Shown: positions 17,723 to 27,401 of the stretch, piece by piece
Position numbering within the stretch: position 1 is the stretch's first letter
Layout: each line of letters starts with the position of its first letter
Origin: an uncultured Legionella sp.
GTDB taxonomy: Bacteria; Pseudomonadota; Gammaproteobacteria; Legionellales; Legionellaceae
DNA length: 43,643 bases
Direction of reading: 5' to 3'
Assembly (NCBI GenBank): GCA_945952115.1
Contig: CAMFHA010000011.1
Span: 1 to 43,643 of the forward strand
Notes under the pieces: model-generated
Told to the model about the DNA's origin: nothing
Databases searched by the model: none
What the model saw: the letters and a program-made list of their open reading frames with translations, nothing else
Program-made: the position numbers and the translations under genes

Positions 17723-18176
17723 AGTGAAATGCAATTAATGCGAGATGAAGCACGATTAATACTGCAATAACAACCAAAATACCAGTTAACTTTATGGGTA
17801 TTGTGACATCTAAAGCAGATTCTTCGGGTTTATTCGGATTGTAGTAAACATCAATTTCTTGATGATCTTGATAAGCAATCGCTGCTTTATAAGCAATAGA
17901 GCGCGAATATTTACTATTCGGATTATTATGTGCTGTATCTAAAAAAAGATAATGACCGATTAAGTTTTTATCATAAACAAAATATTCATATTCAACCTTT
18001 GGCCATAAAGTATGGCCTTCGCGAATTAGTTTATAGTAAGTGATATGGCCTTTAGCTTTTAACCATCCTTGCGCATCAAGCAATGCCTGTCTTTTTTTCC
18101 AAAAATGTTGAAATAAAAAAACTAAAACAAAGAGCCATGCTAGATCTAAAAAAGCCTTCCCTAAATTAAAGGTCAT
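17715..18176 (-). CDS. DUF3592 membrane protein
   Basis: This 153-aa protein has a hydrophobic segment near each end (about 8-24 and 127-150) around a soluble middle part with YYKLIREGHTLWPKVEYEY and IDVYYNPNKPEES, which is the DUF3592 pattern. Such proteins are small inner-membrane proteins without a known activity. AAGGAAT precedes the ATG. It is convergent and slightly overlapping with the IcmL-like gene and divergent from gcvT. Confidence 0.75.
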   Translation of the reverse strand: MTFNLGKAFLDLAWLFVLVFLFQHFWKKRQALLDAQGWLKAKGHITYYKLIREGHTLWPKVEYEYFVYDKNLIGHYLFLDTAHNNPNSKYSRSIAYKAAIAYQDHQEIDVYYNPNKPEESALDVTIPIKLTGILVVIAVLIVLHLALIAFHFI

Positions 18177-18264
18177 TATTTGAATTCCTTAAACTTTAAG
18201 TATATACCCAAACTATTTAATTTCAAAAACCCAAGAGAGGCCTCGCAAAATAACTAGCAATAGG

Positions 18265-18317
18265 TATAATCATTAGCAGTCTCCGAAAAAGTCTAATAAC
18301 AAAAGGATTGCTAATGA
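18265..18317 (+). promoter_or_regulatory. Probable gcv operon promoter and start-codon hairpin
   Basis: A consensus -10 box TATAAT lies at 18265-18270, about 40 nt upstream of gcvT; the matching -35 position reads poorly. In the leader, TCATTAGCA (18270-18278) is complementary to TGCTAATGA (18309-18317), which contains the gcvT ATG. No glycine-riboswitch-like core was recognised. Whether the left arm is in the transcript depends on the real start site. Confidence 0.35.
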
Positions 18318-19399
18318 TTGCTAAAACCCCACTTCATGCGACTCATTTAATTTGTGGTGCAAAAATGGTTGACTTTCATGGCTGGGACATGCCATTACAT
18401 TATGGCTCTCAATTAAATGAACATCATTTTGTTCGTAATGATGCTGGTCTTTTTGATGTCTCCCATATGACAATTATAGATGTCCTTGGTGCTGGTGGGC
18501 GTCAATTTCTGCGAAAATTATTAACTAATGACATTGATAATCTCTCTCATACAGGAAAGGCTTTATATAGTTGTATGTGTAATGAACATGGGGGCATTAT
18601 TGATGATCTCATTGTTTATCAGCGTGCGCCTGATAATTACAGACTAGTGCTAAATTCGGCAACTCATGATAAAGATATGGCTTGGATTAGGGAAAAAAGT
18701 CAGGGTTTTGCAGTAGGATTGCAAGAGCGCCCCGAATTAGCAATGATTGCTATACAAGGGCCTCATGCTATTGAAAAAACAAAAAAAGTATTAAATGCTG
18801 CTCAACTAGATGCTATTTCTACTTTGACTCATTTTGAATGTGTTGATGTTGAAAGTTGGTTCTTTGCTCGAACTGGTTATACAGGGGAAGATGGTTTTGA
18901 GATCATCGTACCTAAAGAAGCAGTCGTACAATTATGGAATGATTTACTTAATGCCGAAGTTAAACCTTGTGGTCTTGCTGCTCGAGATACACTTCGTTTA
19001 GAAGCAGGAATGTTACTTTATGGCCAAGATATGGATGAAACAACTACTCCTTTAGAATCGGGTTTGGAATGGACTGTAACTTGGGAGCCAGAAGATAGAG
19101 GCTTCATTGGAATGGGCGCTTTATTTTCTCAAAAACAGCAAGGAGTAATTCGTAAATTGGTAGGACTCACCTTATTAGATAAAGGAATTATGCGTTCAGG
19201 TCAAAAAGTGATTATTGACAAATGTCCAGATGGCATTATCGCTAGTGGTAGTTATTCGCCTACTCTAGAGCAATCAATTGCATTGGCTCGAGTACCAATG
19301 AATATAGGAGAGCAAGTATTAGTCGATATACGTGGTAAATTAATTCCAGCTAAAGTAGGTAAACCACGTTTTATTAATAATAAAAGGATAAGCAAATGA
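18314..19399 (+). CDS. gcvT: Aminomethyltransferase, glycine cleavage T protein
   Basis: From ATG 18314 the protein has 361 aa, normal for T protein. It takes the aminomethyl group from lipoylated H protein, passes the methylene to tetrahydrofolate and releases ammonia. Family stretches are present: [20 protein letters not shown] near the N-terminus, [19 protein letters not shown], and the C-terminal barrel with [25 protein letters not shown] at 18301-18307 sits correctly for this ATG; the TTG at 18308 would be too close to it. It is the first gene of the glycine-cleavage operon, and its last four bases overlap gcvH (ATGA), so the two are translationally coupled. Confidence 0.96.
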   Translation: MIAKTPLHATHLICGAKMVDFHGWDMPLHYGSQLNEHHFVRNDAGLFDVSHMTIIDVLGAGGRQFLRKLLTNDIDNLSHTGKALYSCMCNEHGGIIDDLIVYQRAPDNYRLVLNSATHDKDMAWIREKSQGFAVGLQERPELAMIAIQGPHAIEKTKKVLNAAQLDAISTLTHFECVDVESWFFARTGYTGEDGFEIIVPKEAVVQLWNDLLNAEVKPCGLAARDTLRLEAGMLLYGQDMDETTTPLESGLEWTVTWEPEDRGFIGMGALFSQKQQGVIRKLVGLTLLDKGIMRSGQKVIIDKCPDGIIASGSYSPTLEQSIALARVPMNIGEQVLVDIRGKLIPAKVGKPRFINNKRISK

Positions 19400-19773
19400 A
19401 TGAATTGAAATATACTAAAACTCATGAATGGTTAAAACAAGATCAGGATGAGGTAATCATTGGAATTACTGATCATGCCCAGCAGTTACTAGGTGATATG
19501 GTATTTGTTGAGTTACCAGAAATAGGCGATAGGGTTGAAGCTGGTGATGAATTGGGCGTAGTAGAATCGGTAAAAGCCGCGTCAGATTTTTATGCTCCTG
19601 TGGCAGGAACAGTGGTTGCAGTTAATGAGAAAGTCATTGCGGAGCCCTCTATTGTTAACAATGATCCCTACCAAACTGGTTGGCTAGTTAAATTAAAACC
19701 AAGTGCTCTTCACGAATTAAATAACCTATTAACTGCTGAACAATATCAAAATGAGATAGTTGAGGAAGAATAA
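19396..19773 (+). CDS. gcvH: Glycine cleavage H protein, lipoyl carrier
   Basis: The protein has 125 aa. It carries the lipoyl arm that shuttles the aminomethyl intermediate between P, T and L proteins. The lipoylation site is Lys60 in VESVKAASD, inside the biotinyl/lipoyl-like fold; N-terminal KYTKTHEW and C-terminal GWLVKLKPS are typical. Length is as expected. It overlaps gcvT by 4 bp and is followed after 1 bp by gcvPA. Loading of lipoate needs genes elsewhere. Confidence 0.97.
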   Translation: MNELKYTKTHEWLKQDQDEVIIGITDHAQQLLGDMVFVELPEIGDRVEAGDELGVVESVKAASDFYAPVAGTVVAVNEKVIAEPSIVNNDPYQTGWLVKLKPSALHELNNLLTAEQYQNEIVEEE

Positions 19774-19774
19774 T

Positions 19775-21136
19775 ATGCCTTATATTCCACATACGCCTGA
19801 TGACACTAAAAAAATGCTTAAAGCAATCGGAGTAGAAGAAGTTCACTCTTTATTTGATGAAATTCCTTCTTCTTTACACTATGCAGGTTTTCAAAATATA
19901 CCTGAAGGTTTAAGTGAAATGGATATGCTTAAAAATGCCCATTATTTAGCGAATAAAAATCGTAATGGAATTTGCTTTATAGGTGCTGGTTGTTATGAGC
20001 ATCATATTCCTGCGGCGGTGTGGGATATTGCTTCTCGAGGGGAGTTTTTAACTTCTTATACCCCTTATCAAGCTGAAGCTAGTCAAGGTACCTTACAGCT
20101 TCTTTATGAATATCAAACAATGATTTGTGAGCTCACGGGGCTAGAGGTAGCTAATGCTTCGATGTATGATGGCGCAACAGCTCTAGCTGAAGCGGTATTA
20201 ATGGCTGTTCGTGTTAATAAACGCAGCAAAAGTAATCGTGTTTTAATTGCTGGAACTATTCATCCTTTTTATAGAGAAACAATTGAAACCATAGTACGTA
20301 ATCAGCATATTGAATTAATTACTCTTCCCTTTGATCCTCAACAAGGAAGAACAGAGCCTTCTGCTTTAGATCAATACAATAATGAAGACATTACTGCTTT
20401 AGTAATTGCACAACCTAATTTCTTTGGCTGTTTAGAGCAAGTGGATGAATTAACCAATTGGGCTCAGAAACAGCAAATTATTAGTATTGCTTGTGTGAAC
20501 CCTATCTCTTTAGCTTTGTTAAAGCCTCCTGGCCTTTGGGGGAATGCAGGAGTTGACATTGCTTGTGGAGAAGGACAACCTTTAGGATCACCTATGGCCT
20601 CCGGAGGACCTTATTTTGGTTTTTTAAGTTCTCGCATGGCTCATGTCCGTCAGATGCCCGGCCGTATTATTGGAAAAACAATAGATAAAGACGGAAAAAT
20701 GGGTTTTACTCTTACATTGCAAGCTCGTGAACAACATATTCGGCGTGCGAAAGCGACCTCTAATATTTGTACAAATCAAGGCTTATTAGTTACGGCTGCT
20801 ACCATTCATATGAGTTTATTAGGTGCTGAAGGTTTAAAACAAGTTGCTTTACAATGCTATCAAAATACTCATCAATTAGTTGAAGCACTCACTCAAATCA
20901 AAGGAGTTGAGCTTGTTTTTAATGCTCCTTATTTTCATGAAGCTTTAATTAAGCTTAATTATCCTGTAGAAAAAGCCTTATCTCTGCTTGCAGAAGCAGG
21001 TATTGCAGGAGGATATGCTCCTGCGGAGCATTATCCAAAGCTTAAAGACACTCTTTTAGTTTGTGCTACAGAAATGAGAACGATTAGTGAGATTGCTCAA
21101 TTTACAAGTGCTTTAAATAGCATTATGACACAGTGA
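19775..21136 (+). CDS. gcvPA: Glycine dehydrogenase (decarboxylating), subunit 1
   Basis: The protein has 453 aa from ATG 19775, with GAGGAAG 7 nt upstream; an in-frame TTG at 19760 would lie inside gcvH and was not used. This is the alpha half of the two-subunit P protein, which with GcvPB decarboxylates glycine and loads the H protein lipoyl arm. Family stretches: YIPHTPDD, the GAGCYEHHIPA and YTPYQAEASQGTLQ blocks, and GGPYFGF near the middle. It does not hold the PLP lysine, which is in the partner subunit. Separate P subunits are usual in Legionella and many other bacteria, whereas enterics have one long chain. Confidence 0.96.
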   Translation: MPYIPHTPDDTKKMLKAIGVEEVHSLFDEIPSSLHYAGFQNIPEGLSEMDMLKNAHYLANKNRNGICFIGAGCYEHHIPAAVWDIASRGEFLTSYTPYQAEASQGTLQLLYEYQTMICELTGLEVANASMYDGATALAEAVLMAVRVNKRSKSNRVLIAGTIHPFYRETIETIVRNQHIELITLPFDPQQGRTEPSALDQYNNEDITALVIAQPNFFGCLEQVDELTNWAQKQQIISIACVNPISLALLKPPGLWGNAGVDIACGEGQPLGSPMASGGPYFGFLSSRMAHVRQMPGRIIGKTIDKDGKMGFTLTLQAREQHIRRAKATSNICTNQGLLVTAATIHMSLLGAEGLKQVALQCYQNTHQLVEALTQIKGVELVFNAPYFHEALIKLNYPVEKALSLLAEAGIAGGYAPAEHYPKLKDTLLVCATEMRTISEIAQFTSALNSIMTQ

Positions 21137-21144
21137 GGTAGTTA

Positions 21145-21453
21145 ATGTTTATTATTAAATTAACTTATAAAACATCGATAAATGAAGTAAATAAATACAC
21201 TCAAGCGCATCGAGAGTTTCTTGATTATTATTATAAACAAGGCCTATTACTTGTTTCAGGGCCGATGAAACCTCGCACTGGAGGTATTATCATTGCCACA
21301 AGTACTGATAAAACTTATATTGAATCAATTTTTAAACAAGATCCTTTTTACTTAGCTGAAATTGCTGATTTTGAGTTCATTGAGTTTACTCCAATAAAAC
21401 ATCGTGATGAACTAAAAGAACTTATTCAAAAAACGGAAGGCAAATTATGTTGA
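21145..21453 (+). CDS. YciI-like protein within the gcv operon
   Basis: This 102-aa protein fits the YCII family (ferredoxin-like fold, distantly related to muconolactone isomerase): an N-terminal strand, a conserved His22 in [27 protein letters not shown], and an acidic strand followed by IKHRDEL. YciI-type proteins are small cytoplasmic proteins with unclear catalytic roles. It sits 8 bp after gcvPA and overlaps gcvPB by 7 bp, so it is translated as an integral part of the glycine-cleavage operon. That position suggests a role linked to glycine or one-carbon metabolism, but this is only contextual. Confidence 0.82.
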   Translation: MFIIKLTYKTSINEVNKYTQAHREFLDYYYKQGLLLVSGPMKPRTGGIIIATSTDKTYIESIFKQDPFYLAEIADFEFIEFTPIKHRDELKELIQKTEGKLC

Positions 21454-22910
21454 TTTTTGAATTATCTAAAGTAGAGCGACAAGCAAGAGCTCAAGCCCCC
21501 CAAATTCAAACTACTTGCTATGAATTACCTAAAGAATTTCAAAGAACAATAGCGCCTAAATTACCCGCTTGTTCTGAATTACAGGTAGTGCGTCATTATA
21601 CTCGCTTATCACGCAAAAATTTTTCTATCGATACTAATTTTTATCCTTTGGGTTCATGTACTATGAAATACAATCCTAGGGGAGTGCATAAAGCAGCGTC
21701 TATAGCGGGTTTTGCTAATCGTCATCCTTTAAATCTTGAAAAGGAAAGTCAAGGCTTTTTAGAGGCACTTTATGATTTACAAGCTAATATTGCTGAAATT
21801 ACTGGCATGCCCGGTGTATCGCTTACACCAATGGCAGGCTCTCAGGGAGAGTTTGCTGGGGTTGCTATGATAAAAGCATATCATCAATCTCGGGGTGATA
21901 CAGGACGAGATGAAATGCTTATTCCTGATGCTGCACATGGAACAAATCCTGCATCTGCAGTAATGTGTGGTTTTAAAGTGATCGAAATAGCTACAGCAGC
22001 TGATGGTGATATTGATTTAGAAGAATTAAAAAGTAAATTAGGACCCAAAACAGCAGGTATTATGTTAACTAATCCCTCTACCTTAGGCCTATTTATGCGG
22101 CAAATAAAAGAAATTGCAGCTTTAGTTCATCAAGCAGGCGGTTTACTTTATTATGATGGCGCTAATCTGAATGCCATTTTAGGCAAGGTGAGGCCTGGAG
22201 ATATGGGTTTTGATGTAATGCATTTAAATTTGCATAAAACATTTGCTACCCCTCATGGTGGAGGTGGTCCTGGTGCTGGACCTGTTGCAGTAGCAAAACG
22301 ATTGATTCCTTTTATGCCTTTACCGATAGTGAAAAAAACAGAATCGGGTTATCAATGGGCTACTCGTCATGATTATCCACAAAGCATAGGGCGCTTGTCT
22401 TGTTTTATGGGTAATGCAAGCATTTTATTACGTGCTTATTTTTATATGGTTGTTTTAGGTAAAGAGGGTCTATTACGTGTTTCTGAGTATGCAACACTTA
22501 ATGCAAATTATTTGCTGAGCCAATTAAATAAAATAGGTTTTACTCCTGCTTATCCAAAGCGCAGAGCATCACATGAATTCATTTTAAGCCTAAGTTCAGA
22601 AAAAAAAGGTTTGGGTATCACAGCTATGGATTTAGCTAAGCGATTATTAGATTATGGTTTTCATGCACCAACTACGTATTTTCCTTTATTAGTACCAGAA
22701 TGTCTTTTGATTGAACCAACTGAAACAGAAAGCAAAGAAGAGTTAGATGCTTTTGTTGATACTATGAAAAAAATTCGTGAAGAAGCGAAGATAAATCCAC
22801 AACTATTAAAAGAGGCACCTCATACTCTTCCTGTAAAACGTTTAGATGATGTGAAAGCTGCAAGAGAATTGGATTTAAATTATTTTGGACAACAAGAGAA
22901 AATCGATTAG
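21447..22910 (+). CDS. gcvPB: Glycine dehydrogenase (decarboxylating), subunit 2
   Basis: The protein has 487 aa, typical for the beta half of split P protein. It holds the PLP-binding Lys264 in [19 protein letters not shown], with the glycine-rich loop after it, plus [18 protein letters not shown] near residue 60 and [10 protein letters not shown] near 161. With GcvPA it decarboxylates glycine and transfers the aminomethyl group to the H protein. The start overlaps the YciI-like gene by 7 bp; GGAAGG precedes the ATG. The L protein (dihydrolipoyl dehydrogenase) is not in the window and is presumably shared with other complexes. Confidence 0.96.
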   Translation: MLIFELSKVERQARAQAPQIQTTCYELPKEFQRTIAPKLPACSELQVVRHYTRLSRKNFSIDTNFYPLGSCTMKYNPRGVHKAASIAGFANRHPLNLEKESQGFLEALYDLQANIAEITGMPGVSLTPMAGSQGEFAGVAMIKAYHQSRGDTGRDEMLIPDAAHGTNPASAVMCGFKVIEIATAADGDIDLEELKSKLGPKTAGIMLTNPSTLGLFMRQIKEIAALVHQAGGLLYYDGANLNAILGKVRPGDMGFDVMHLNLHKTFATPHGGGGPGAGPVAVAKRLIPFMPLPIVKKTESGYQWATRHDYPQSIGRLSCFMGNASILLRAYFYMVVLGKEGLLRVSEYATLNANYLLSQLNKIGFTPAYPKRRASHEFILSLSSEKKGLGITAMDLAKRLLDYGFHAPTTYFPLLVPECLLIEPTETESKEELDAFVDTMKKIREEAKINPQLLKEAPHTLPVKRLDDVKAARELDLNYFGQQEKID

Positions 22911-22976
22911 CAATTATCTCGTAGAGTGTGTGGTTATCCAAAACGTAGTGACTTCATGTTACAAGGAGAGAGTATA

Positions 22977-24014
22977 ATGCCTGGTTCCATCAAGATGCAG
23001 AAATGGAAAGAGCAAATACGTGTAGAAATTCTTAATGGAACTAAATTAGATTGGCCGTTTCTGCTGATGAATATTCTTGCAGCAACAATTGCCAGTTATG
23101 GATTGCTTGCTAATAGCCCCGCTATTATCATAGGCGCTATGATTGTGGCCATGTTGCTTGGTCCTATTACAGGGGTGGCTCTAGCACTGGTTGATAGCAA
23201 TTTGAAACTATTAAGGCAGGGACTTACTACCTTATTAGTAGGCTCAATTGCAGTAATAATTACCAGTTTTATTATAGGATACTCTCTTGATAGTATTCCA
23301 TTAACATCTGAAATTGTGGCACGAACTACGCCTAATCTGTTAGATCTAATGGTAGCTTTAGCGGGCGGAGCCGCGGGTGCTTATGCTACAATTTCACCGC
23401 GTTTAAGTGTGGCTTTTGTTGGCGTAGCCATTGCAACAGCTCTTGTTCCGCCTTTATGTGCTGCTAGCATTTTGTTTGCCCATGGTGAGTTCTTCTTGAG
23501 TATGGGCGCAGTATTACTCACTTTTACTAATATGGTAGCTATTCAATTTAGTTCCTCTATTGTTTTTTGGTTATGTGGATTCCATAAATTATCGCAACAA
23601 CGCAGCAGCTCATTATTATTATTTTTTAAACAAAATAGCGTAAGCTTAATTCTTTTAGGTTTACTCGCTCTATTTTTAACCTCGAGCCTAAACGACCTGA
23701 TTAATAAACAATTATTTGAAACAACAGTTCGGCAATCCTTAAAAAAAATGATTGAAAGAGAACCTGGTAATTTTATGGTAGAAACACGATTCGAAAAAAA
23801 AGACAATAACTCGTTAATTGTCATAGCTGTTATACGTGGCTCAAAGCCTCCTACATTTAAGCAAGTAGCGAATATGCAGGAGCATTTACCTCATACACAA
23901 GATAATCTTTCTATAGAATTAAGGATTCGTTTTGTCAAGGTCTTAATTATTAATAGATCGGGTTATTTGTATAATTCTGAAATTGATAGCAATGAAAATA
24001 ACCATTCATCTTAA
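22977..24014 (+). CDS. DUF389 inner-membrane protein
   Basis: From ATG 22977, preceded by AAGGAGAG at good spacing, the product is 345 aa; a GTG further upstream at 22926 is less likely. Residues about 25-255 hold six or more hydrophobic segments with the DUF389 hallmarks SPAIIIGAMIVAMLLGPI and SPRLSVAFVGVAIATALVPP. A soluble C-terminal part of about 85 residues follows. The family is of unknown function. It lies 66 bp behind gcvPB with no clear terminator between, so it may be read through from the gcv operon. Confidence 0.85.
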   Translation: MPGSIKMQKWKEQIRVEILNGTKLDWPFLLMNILAATIASYGLLANSPAIIIGAMIVAMLLGPITGVALALVDSNLKLLRQGLTTLLVGSIAVIITSFIIGYSLDSIPLTSEIVARTTPNLLDLMVALAGGAAGAYATISPRLSVAFVGVAIATALVPPLCAASILFAHGEFFLSMGAVLLTFTNMVAIQFSSSIVFWLCGFHKLSQQRSSSLLLFFKQNSVSLILLGLLALFLTSSLNDLINKQLFETTVRQSLKKMIEREPGNFMVETRFEKKDNNSLIVIAVIRGSKPPTFKQVANMQEHLPHTQDNLSIELRIRFVKVLIINRSGYLYNSEIDSNENNHSS

Positions 24015-24236
24015 ATTGTGTAAAGCTTCTCAATTTTTTATGAAGTGATGCAGGAGTGCATTAAGTTTTATGTGTTTATTGGCTCAAAAAAACCATATTT
24101 TTTATTTATGATTTACCTTAATATAATGAAAAATAATTGTTTTTTTAAAAAATACTTTGCTATTAAGCTAAAATAAGTTATAACAAGAGTACCTATACTT
24201 AAGAAATTTTCATGTTAGTTTTGTAGTATAGACAGG

Positions 24237-24318
24237 GCTTGCGAAACCGCCCAATGTCGATGCAAAAGCATGTGAATGAAGAGATTGGGTGTTTTTCATA
24301 AGTTTCGATAGCTCAAGC
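24237..24318 (+). other. Nested stem structure, possible terminator or structured RNA
   Basis: Four stems nest in one another: GCTTG/CAAGC (24237-24241, 24314-24318), CGAAAC/GTTTCG (24242-24247, 24302-24307), CGCCCAAT/ATTGGGTG (24248-24255, 24284-24291, one G-U pair) and ATGC/GCAT around an AAAA loop (24260-24271). Five T's follow the third stem, so it may terminate the DUF389 transcript. It lies in the 381-bp gap before the small HTH gene; the rest of that gap shows no coding sequence, only A/T-rich DNA. Confidence 0.45.
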
Positions 24319-24395
24319 TGCGGAATGTCGGATCAAGGATTGATAGGTGGGAGAGGTTTTTTAGACATCTAATTATTTTTTCATGGAGCGAGAAA

Positions 24396-24665
24396 ATGAA
24401 TAGCAAAGTGCTGTCACAACGCTTTAATCGAGAGTTAGCTGCCTTAGGGTTTCCTGATGATTTAGCCGAAAAAACTAAGGCTGTTGCTAAAGTCTTTAAT
24501 ATAAATCGTCATTTAGCAAATGCCTTAATTTTTGGCCATGCTTTTCCTAGCAAAAACGAGTTAGAAAAAATTGCTGAAATTCTAGAAGTTTGTCCACAGT
24601 GGTTAAGTGGCGCAACTGATAGAAAAAAAGCCTATGCAGGACGTGAAACAGAAGAGAGTGTTTAG
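24396..24665 (+). CDS. Small helix-turn-helix protein
   Basis: This 89-aa protein consists of one lambda-repressor-like helix-turn-helix fold (about 18-75): the segment TKAVAKVFNINRHLANALIFGHAFPSKNELEKIAEILEV has the usual two DNA-contact helices, here with a hydrophobic NALIFG turn, and ends in WLSGATD as many XRE-type phage or bacterial repressors do. There is no effector domain. Ribosome site GGAGCGAG. It is a single gene flanked by a structured leader and a palindromic element. A transcription factor role is likely; targets are unknown. Confidence 0.72.
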   Translation: MNSKVLSQRFNRELAALGFPDDLAEKTKAVAKVFNINRHLANALIFGHAFPSKNELEKIAEILEVCPQWLSGATDRKKAYAGRETEESV

Positions 24666-24795
24666 TTCTTTTGTATTGATACAATACTAAAGGATTAAAA
24701 AATTAGAATTATCTCTAGAAAACGCAGCTGAGTCGTAGCGAGAATGCAATAGATACTAATGGCACTAAATTAAGGTAAATTTGAGTAATTAATAA

Positions 24796-25058
24796 AATGT
24801 AGGTTGAGCCAAGGCTTAATGGCGCTGCCTTAAGGCTTTATCCCAGCTTTCTACCTCCTTCACTGTCGTTAAGTTAAGAGGTTTTACACCGAAACCGTTC
24901 GGCCTGAGGAGCAGCGATAGCAGCGTCTCGATGGCTTAGCACCGCATCACGCCTTCGAGACGGAAGCTTGCCGCTTCCTCCTCAGGCCGAACGGTTCAGC
25001 GTAAAGCAGGAAAAACGTCCTTAAGGCAGCGCCATTAAGCCAAGGCTCAACCTACATT
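24796..25058. repeat. Large palindromic MITE-like element, 263 bp
   Basis: Terminal arms of 40 bp (24796-24835 and 25019-25058) are complementary at 38 positions; the two mismatches are an AA/TT flip in the middle of GCCAAGGC. A second perfect 19-bp pair starts AACCGTTCGG (24893-24911) and ends CCGAACGGTT (24978-24996), and GTCTCGA/TCGAGAC (24925-24931, 24955-24961) lies inside. The element is much richer in G and C than its surroundings and carries no ORF. It fills most of the 569-bp gap between the HTH and DUF155 genes. Confidence 0.7.
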
Positions 25059-25234
25059 AATTAACCAAAATTAACACTAACTTACTGGAGTTGACCTCTT
25101 CGTTGCCTTTCATTTTATCAAGATAACTGCTTTTTTCTCTTTTCTTATGAAGCTTTCTCTATAAATCGCTTTCTTGAGACGAAGTCTGCTGATATTATTA
25201 GGAAACATCCGACTTCTGCTTCGAGCAAAATATC

Positions 25235-26041
25235 ATGGAATGTTTAAGTTTTTGTGTAGCCAAGACTATTGATTTAACCCGCCTAGATCAGCATTTTAGA
25301 GCCACTCCTAATGCTTATACTTCGATCAAAACTCGTGATGTTTTAAAAATTACCCCTAATGATAATCCTTCGCATACTATTTTTATTTTTAAAAACGGCA
25401 CTGTAGTGTCTTGGGGCATAAAGCGTTATGAAATTAATGACCATCTCAATACAATAAAAATATTGGTTAATAAGCCCATTGCATTATTAGTTCATGACGA
25501 ATTTCATTATCAGTTAGGTACTAAAACGAGTATTGAGCCTCATGATTTTTTTGATGTAGATTGTTTAATGATTGAAGATGAAAGTGATGAATTAAAATTA
25601 AGTTTATCCTATGGCTTTTCTCAATCAGTAAAATTGCAATATTTTGAAACTATTATTGATGCATTGATTGAAAAATATAATCCTATGATTCAAAGTTTAT
25701 CGCATACAGGAGAGATGCCTATTACACGGAAGCAAATCCAACAAGTGATAGGAGAAATCCTAGGTGCTAAAAGTGAAATGAATTTAATCAGTAATTTTTT
25801 ATACCATCCTAAATATTTTTGGCAACACCCAACATTAGAAGAACATTTTATTATGTTAGAGCGTTATCTTCATATTCAAAGACGAGTGAATGCAATTAAT
25901 CATCGTTTAGATACTTTAAATGAAATTTTTGATATGTTTAATGGTTATCTTGATAATCAACACAGTCATCATTTAGAAGTAATAATTATTGTCTTGATTA
26001 TGATAGAAATTATAGTTGGAGTAATGAATTTTCATTTGTAA
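25235..26041 (+). CDS. DUF155 (RMD1/YagE) family protein
   Basis: The protein has 268 aa. It shows the DUF155 pattern: TIFIFKNGTVVSWGI near 47-61, acidic FFDVDCLMIEDESDELKLS, SYGFSQSVKLQYFE, a helical part with LERYLHIQRRVNAINHRLDTL, and one hydrophobic C-terminal segment (about 248-265) that should anchor it to a membrane. Yeast Rmd1 and its mitochondrial relatives belong to the family; the bacterial function is not known. The ribosome site is not obvious. It is followed 9 bp later by the NCS2 permease, so the two probably share a transcript. Confidence 0.82.
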   Translation: MECLSFCVAKTIDLTRLDQHFRATPNAYTSIKTRDVLKITPNDNPSHTIFIFKNGTVVSWGIKRYEINDHLNTIKILVNKPIALLVHDEFHYQLGTKTSIEPHDFFDVDCLMIEDESDELKLSLSYGFSQSVKLQYFETIIDALIEKYNPMIQSLSHTGEMPITRKQIQQVIGEILGAKSEMNLISNFLYHPKYFWQHPTLEEHFIMLERYLHIQRRVNAINHRLDTLNEIFDMFNGYLDNQHSHHLEVIIIVLIMIEIIVGVMNFHL

Positions 26042-26050
26042 GGTACTTAA

Positions 26051-27331
26051 ATGCATAAGCTAAAAACTTATTTTTTACATGGTAGTTCATTGAAAACAGA
26101 ACTTTTAGCGGGTATTACTAGTTTTCTTACCATGGTTTATATTGCTTTTGTTAATCCTTCTATTTTACATGATGCGGGCATGGACCAAGGAGCTGTATTT
26201 ACGGCTACTTGTCTTGTAACCGCTTTTGCCTGTGCTCTAACCGGTCTTATTGCCAATACTCCCATAGGGGTTGCGCCGGGCATGGCTTTGAATATTTATT
26301 TTTCCTACAGTGTAGTGCAAGGCTTAGGCATTGATTGGCAGCATGCTTTAGCAATGGTATTTATCTCAGGATTATTATTTTTTATTATAACACTTACGGG
26401 CTTAAGGCGCTTATTAATAGAGGCGATACCTAACAATCTACAAGTTGCCATTCTTATTGGCATTAGTTTATTGATTGCCCTTATTTCTTTAAAAACAAAT
26501 AATATTATTATAGGTGATCATGAAAGCTTAATGCGCTTAGGTTCTATAAAAAGTGCTGAATCAGGTTTATTTTTTCTTGGTTTTCTAGTGATTTTAATCT
26601 TAGATTATTATCAGATTGCAGGCGCGATTATTATTGGTATTTTAACGATTAGTGTAATTAGCTTAATTCTAGGTTTAACGCATTGGCAAGGGATTTTTGA
26701 TCTTCCTCCTTCTTTAGAACCTACTTTTTTAAAACTCAATTTCTCTGGTTTAGGTGAGTCTAGTGCATTGAAAGCAATTTTTACTTTTTTCTTAATTGCT
26801 GTTTTTGATGCCACAGGAACGCTTATTGGCTTACTGAATCCCACTTTATTTAAAAAACAAGCTAACTATACACAGCGTTTAAGTAATAGCTTAACTGCAG
26901 ATGCAGCAGCATCGATTTTAGCAGGTCTTTTAGGTTCAGCGAGCACTTCGCCTTATATTGAATCAGCTACTGGGATTAAAGCTGGTGGTAAAACGGGACT
27001 TACTGCTTTAGTGATTGCTGCAGGCTTTATTTTAATGCTTTTTTTCTTTCCTCTTGCAAAAATGATTCCCAGTTTTGCTGTAGGACCGGCTTTACTTTAT
27101 GTTGCCTGTTGTATGATGAAGCATTTAACTGAAATGAAGCTAGATGACATTAGTGAAACAGCACCATGTATGGTTACTATAATGATGATCCCATTTACTT
27201 CATCGATTGCTGATGGTATTGGTGGTGGTATTATTCTTTATACTGTATTAAAGCTTATTACGAGCCAAAAAATTAATCCATTGGTCATCGCTTTAAGTTT
27301 AGTTTTTGTAGTGTTTTTCTTGATTGAATGA
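26051..27331 (+). CDS. NCS2-family purine permease, AzgA-like
   Basis: This 426-aa protein has about 12 membrane segments. The AzgA-like subgroup of the NCS2 nucleobase transporters is indicated by the N-terminal EllAGITSFLTMVYIAFVNP-like block, TPIGVAPGMALNIYF near 78-92, VFDATGTLIGLL near 256, and SASTSPYIESATGIKAGGKTG around 300. Known members take up guanine, hypoxanthine or adenine with protons. The exact base cannot be told from sequence alone. AAGG precedes the ATG. It is 9 bp behind the DUF155 gene. Confidence 0.88.
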   Translation: MHKLKTYFLHGSSLKTELLAGITSFLTMVYIAFVNPSILHDAGMDQGAVFTATCLVTAFACALTGLIANTPIGVAPGMALNIYFSYSVVQGLGIDWQHALAMVFISGLLFFIITLTGLRRLLIEAIPNNLQVAILIGISLLIALISLKTNNIIIGDHESLMRLGSIKSAESGLFFLGFLVILILDYYQIAGAIIIGILTISVISLILGLTHWQGIFDLPPSLEPTFLKLNFSGLGESSALKAIFTFFLIAVFDATGTLIGLLNPTLFKKQANYTQRLSNSLTADAAASILAGLLGSASTSPYIESATGIKAGGKTGLTALVIAAGFILMLFFFPLAKMIPSFAVGPALLYVACCMMKHLTEMKLDDISETAPCMVTIMMIPFTSSIADGIGGGIILYTVLKLITSQKINPLVIALSLVFVVFFLIE

Positions 27332-27335
27332 GTGT

Positions 27336-27363
27336 TTGTTTTTGAAAAAAAAATCAAAAACAA
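27336..27363 (+). terminator. Hairpin after the purine permease
   Basis: TTGTTTTTGA (27336-27345) pairs with TCAAAAACAA (27354-27363) around an A-rich loop, immediately after the permease stop. The stem is A/T-rich and has no T tract behind it on this strand, so termination strength is doubtful. Confidence 0.35.
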
Positions 27364-27401
27364 GCTAATCTTAACTTTAATTAACTTGACCTATTCGCTC
27401 T

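Noticed and set aside
18181..18313. Glycine riboswitch upstream of gcvT
   Set aside because: The leader is too short and lacks the paired aptamer cores expected for that class.
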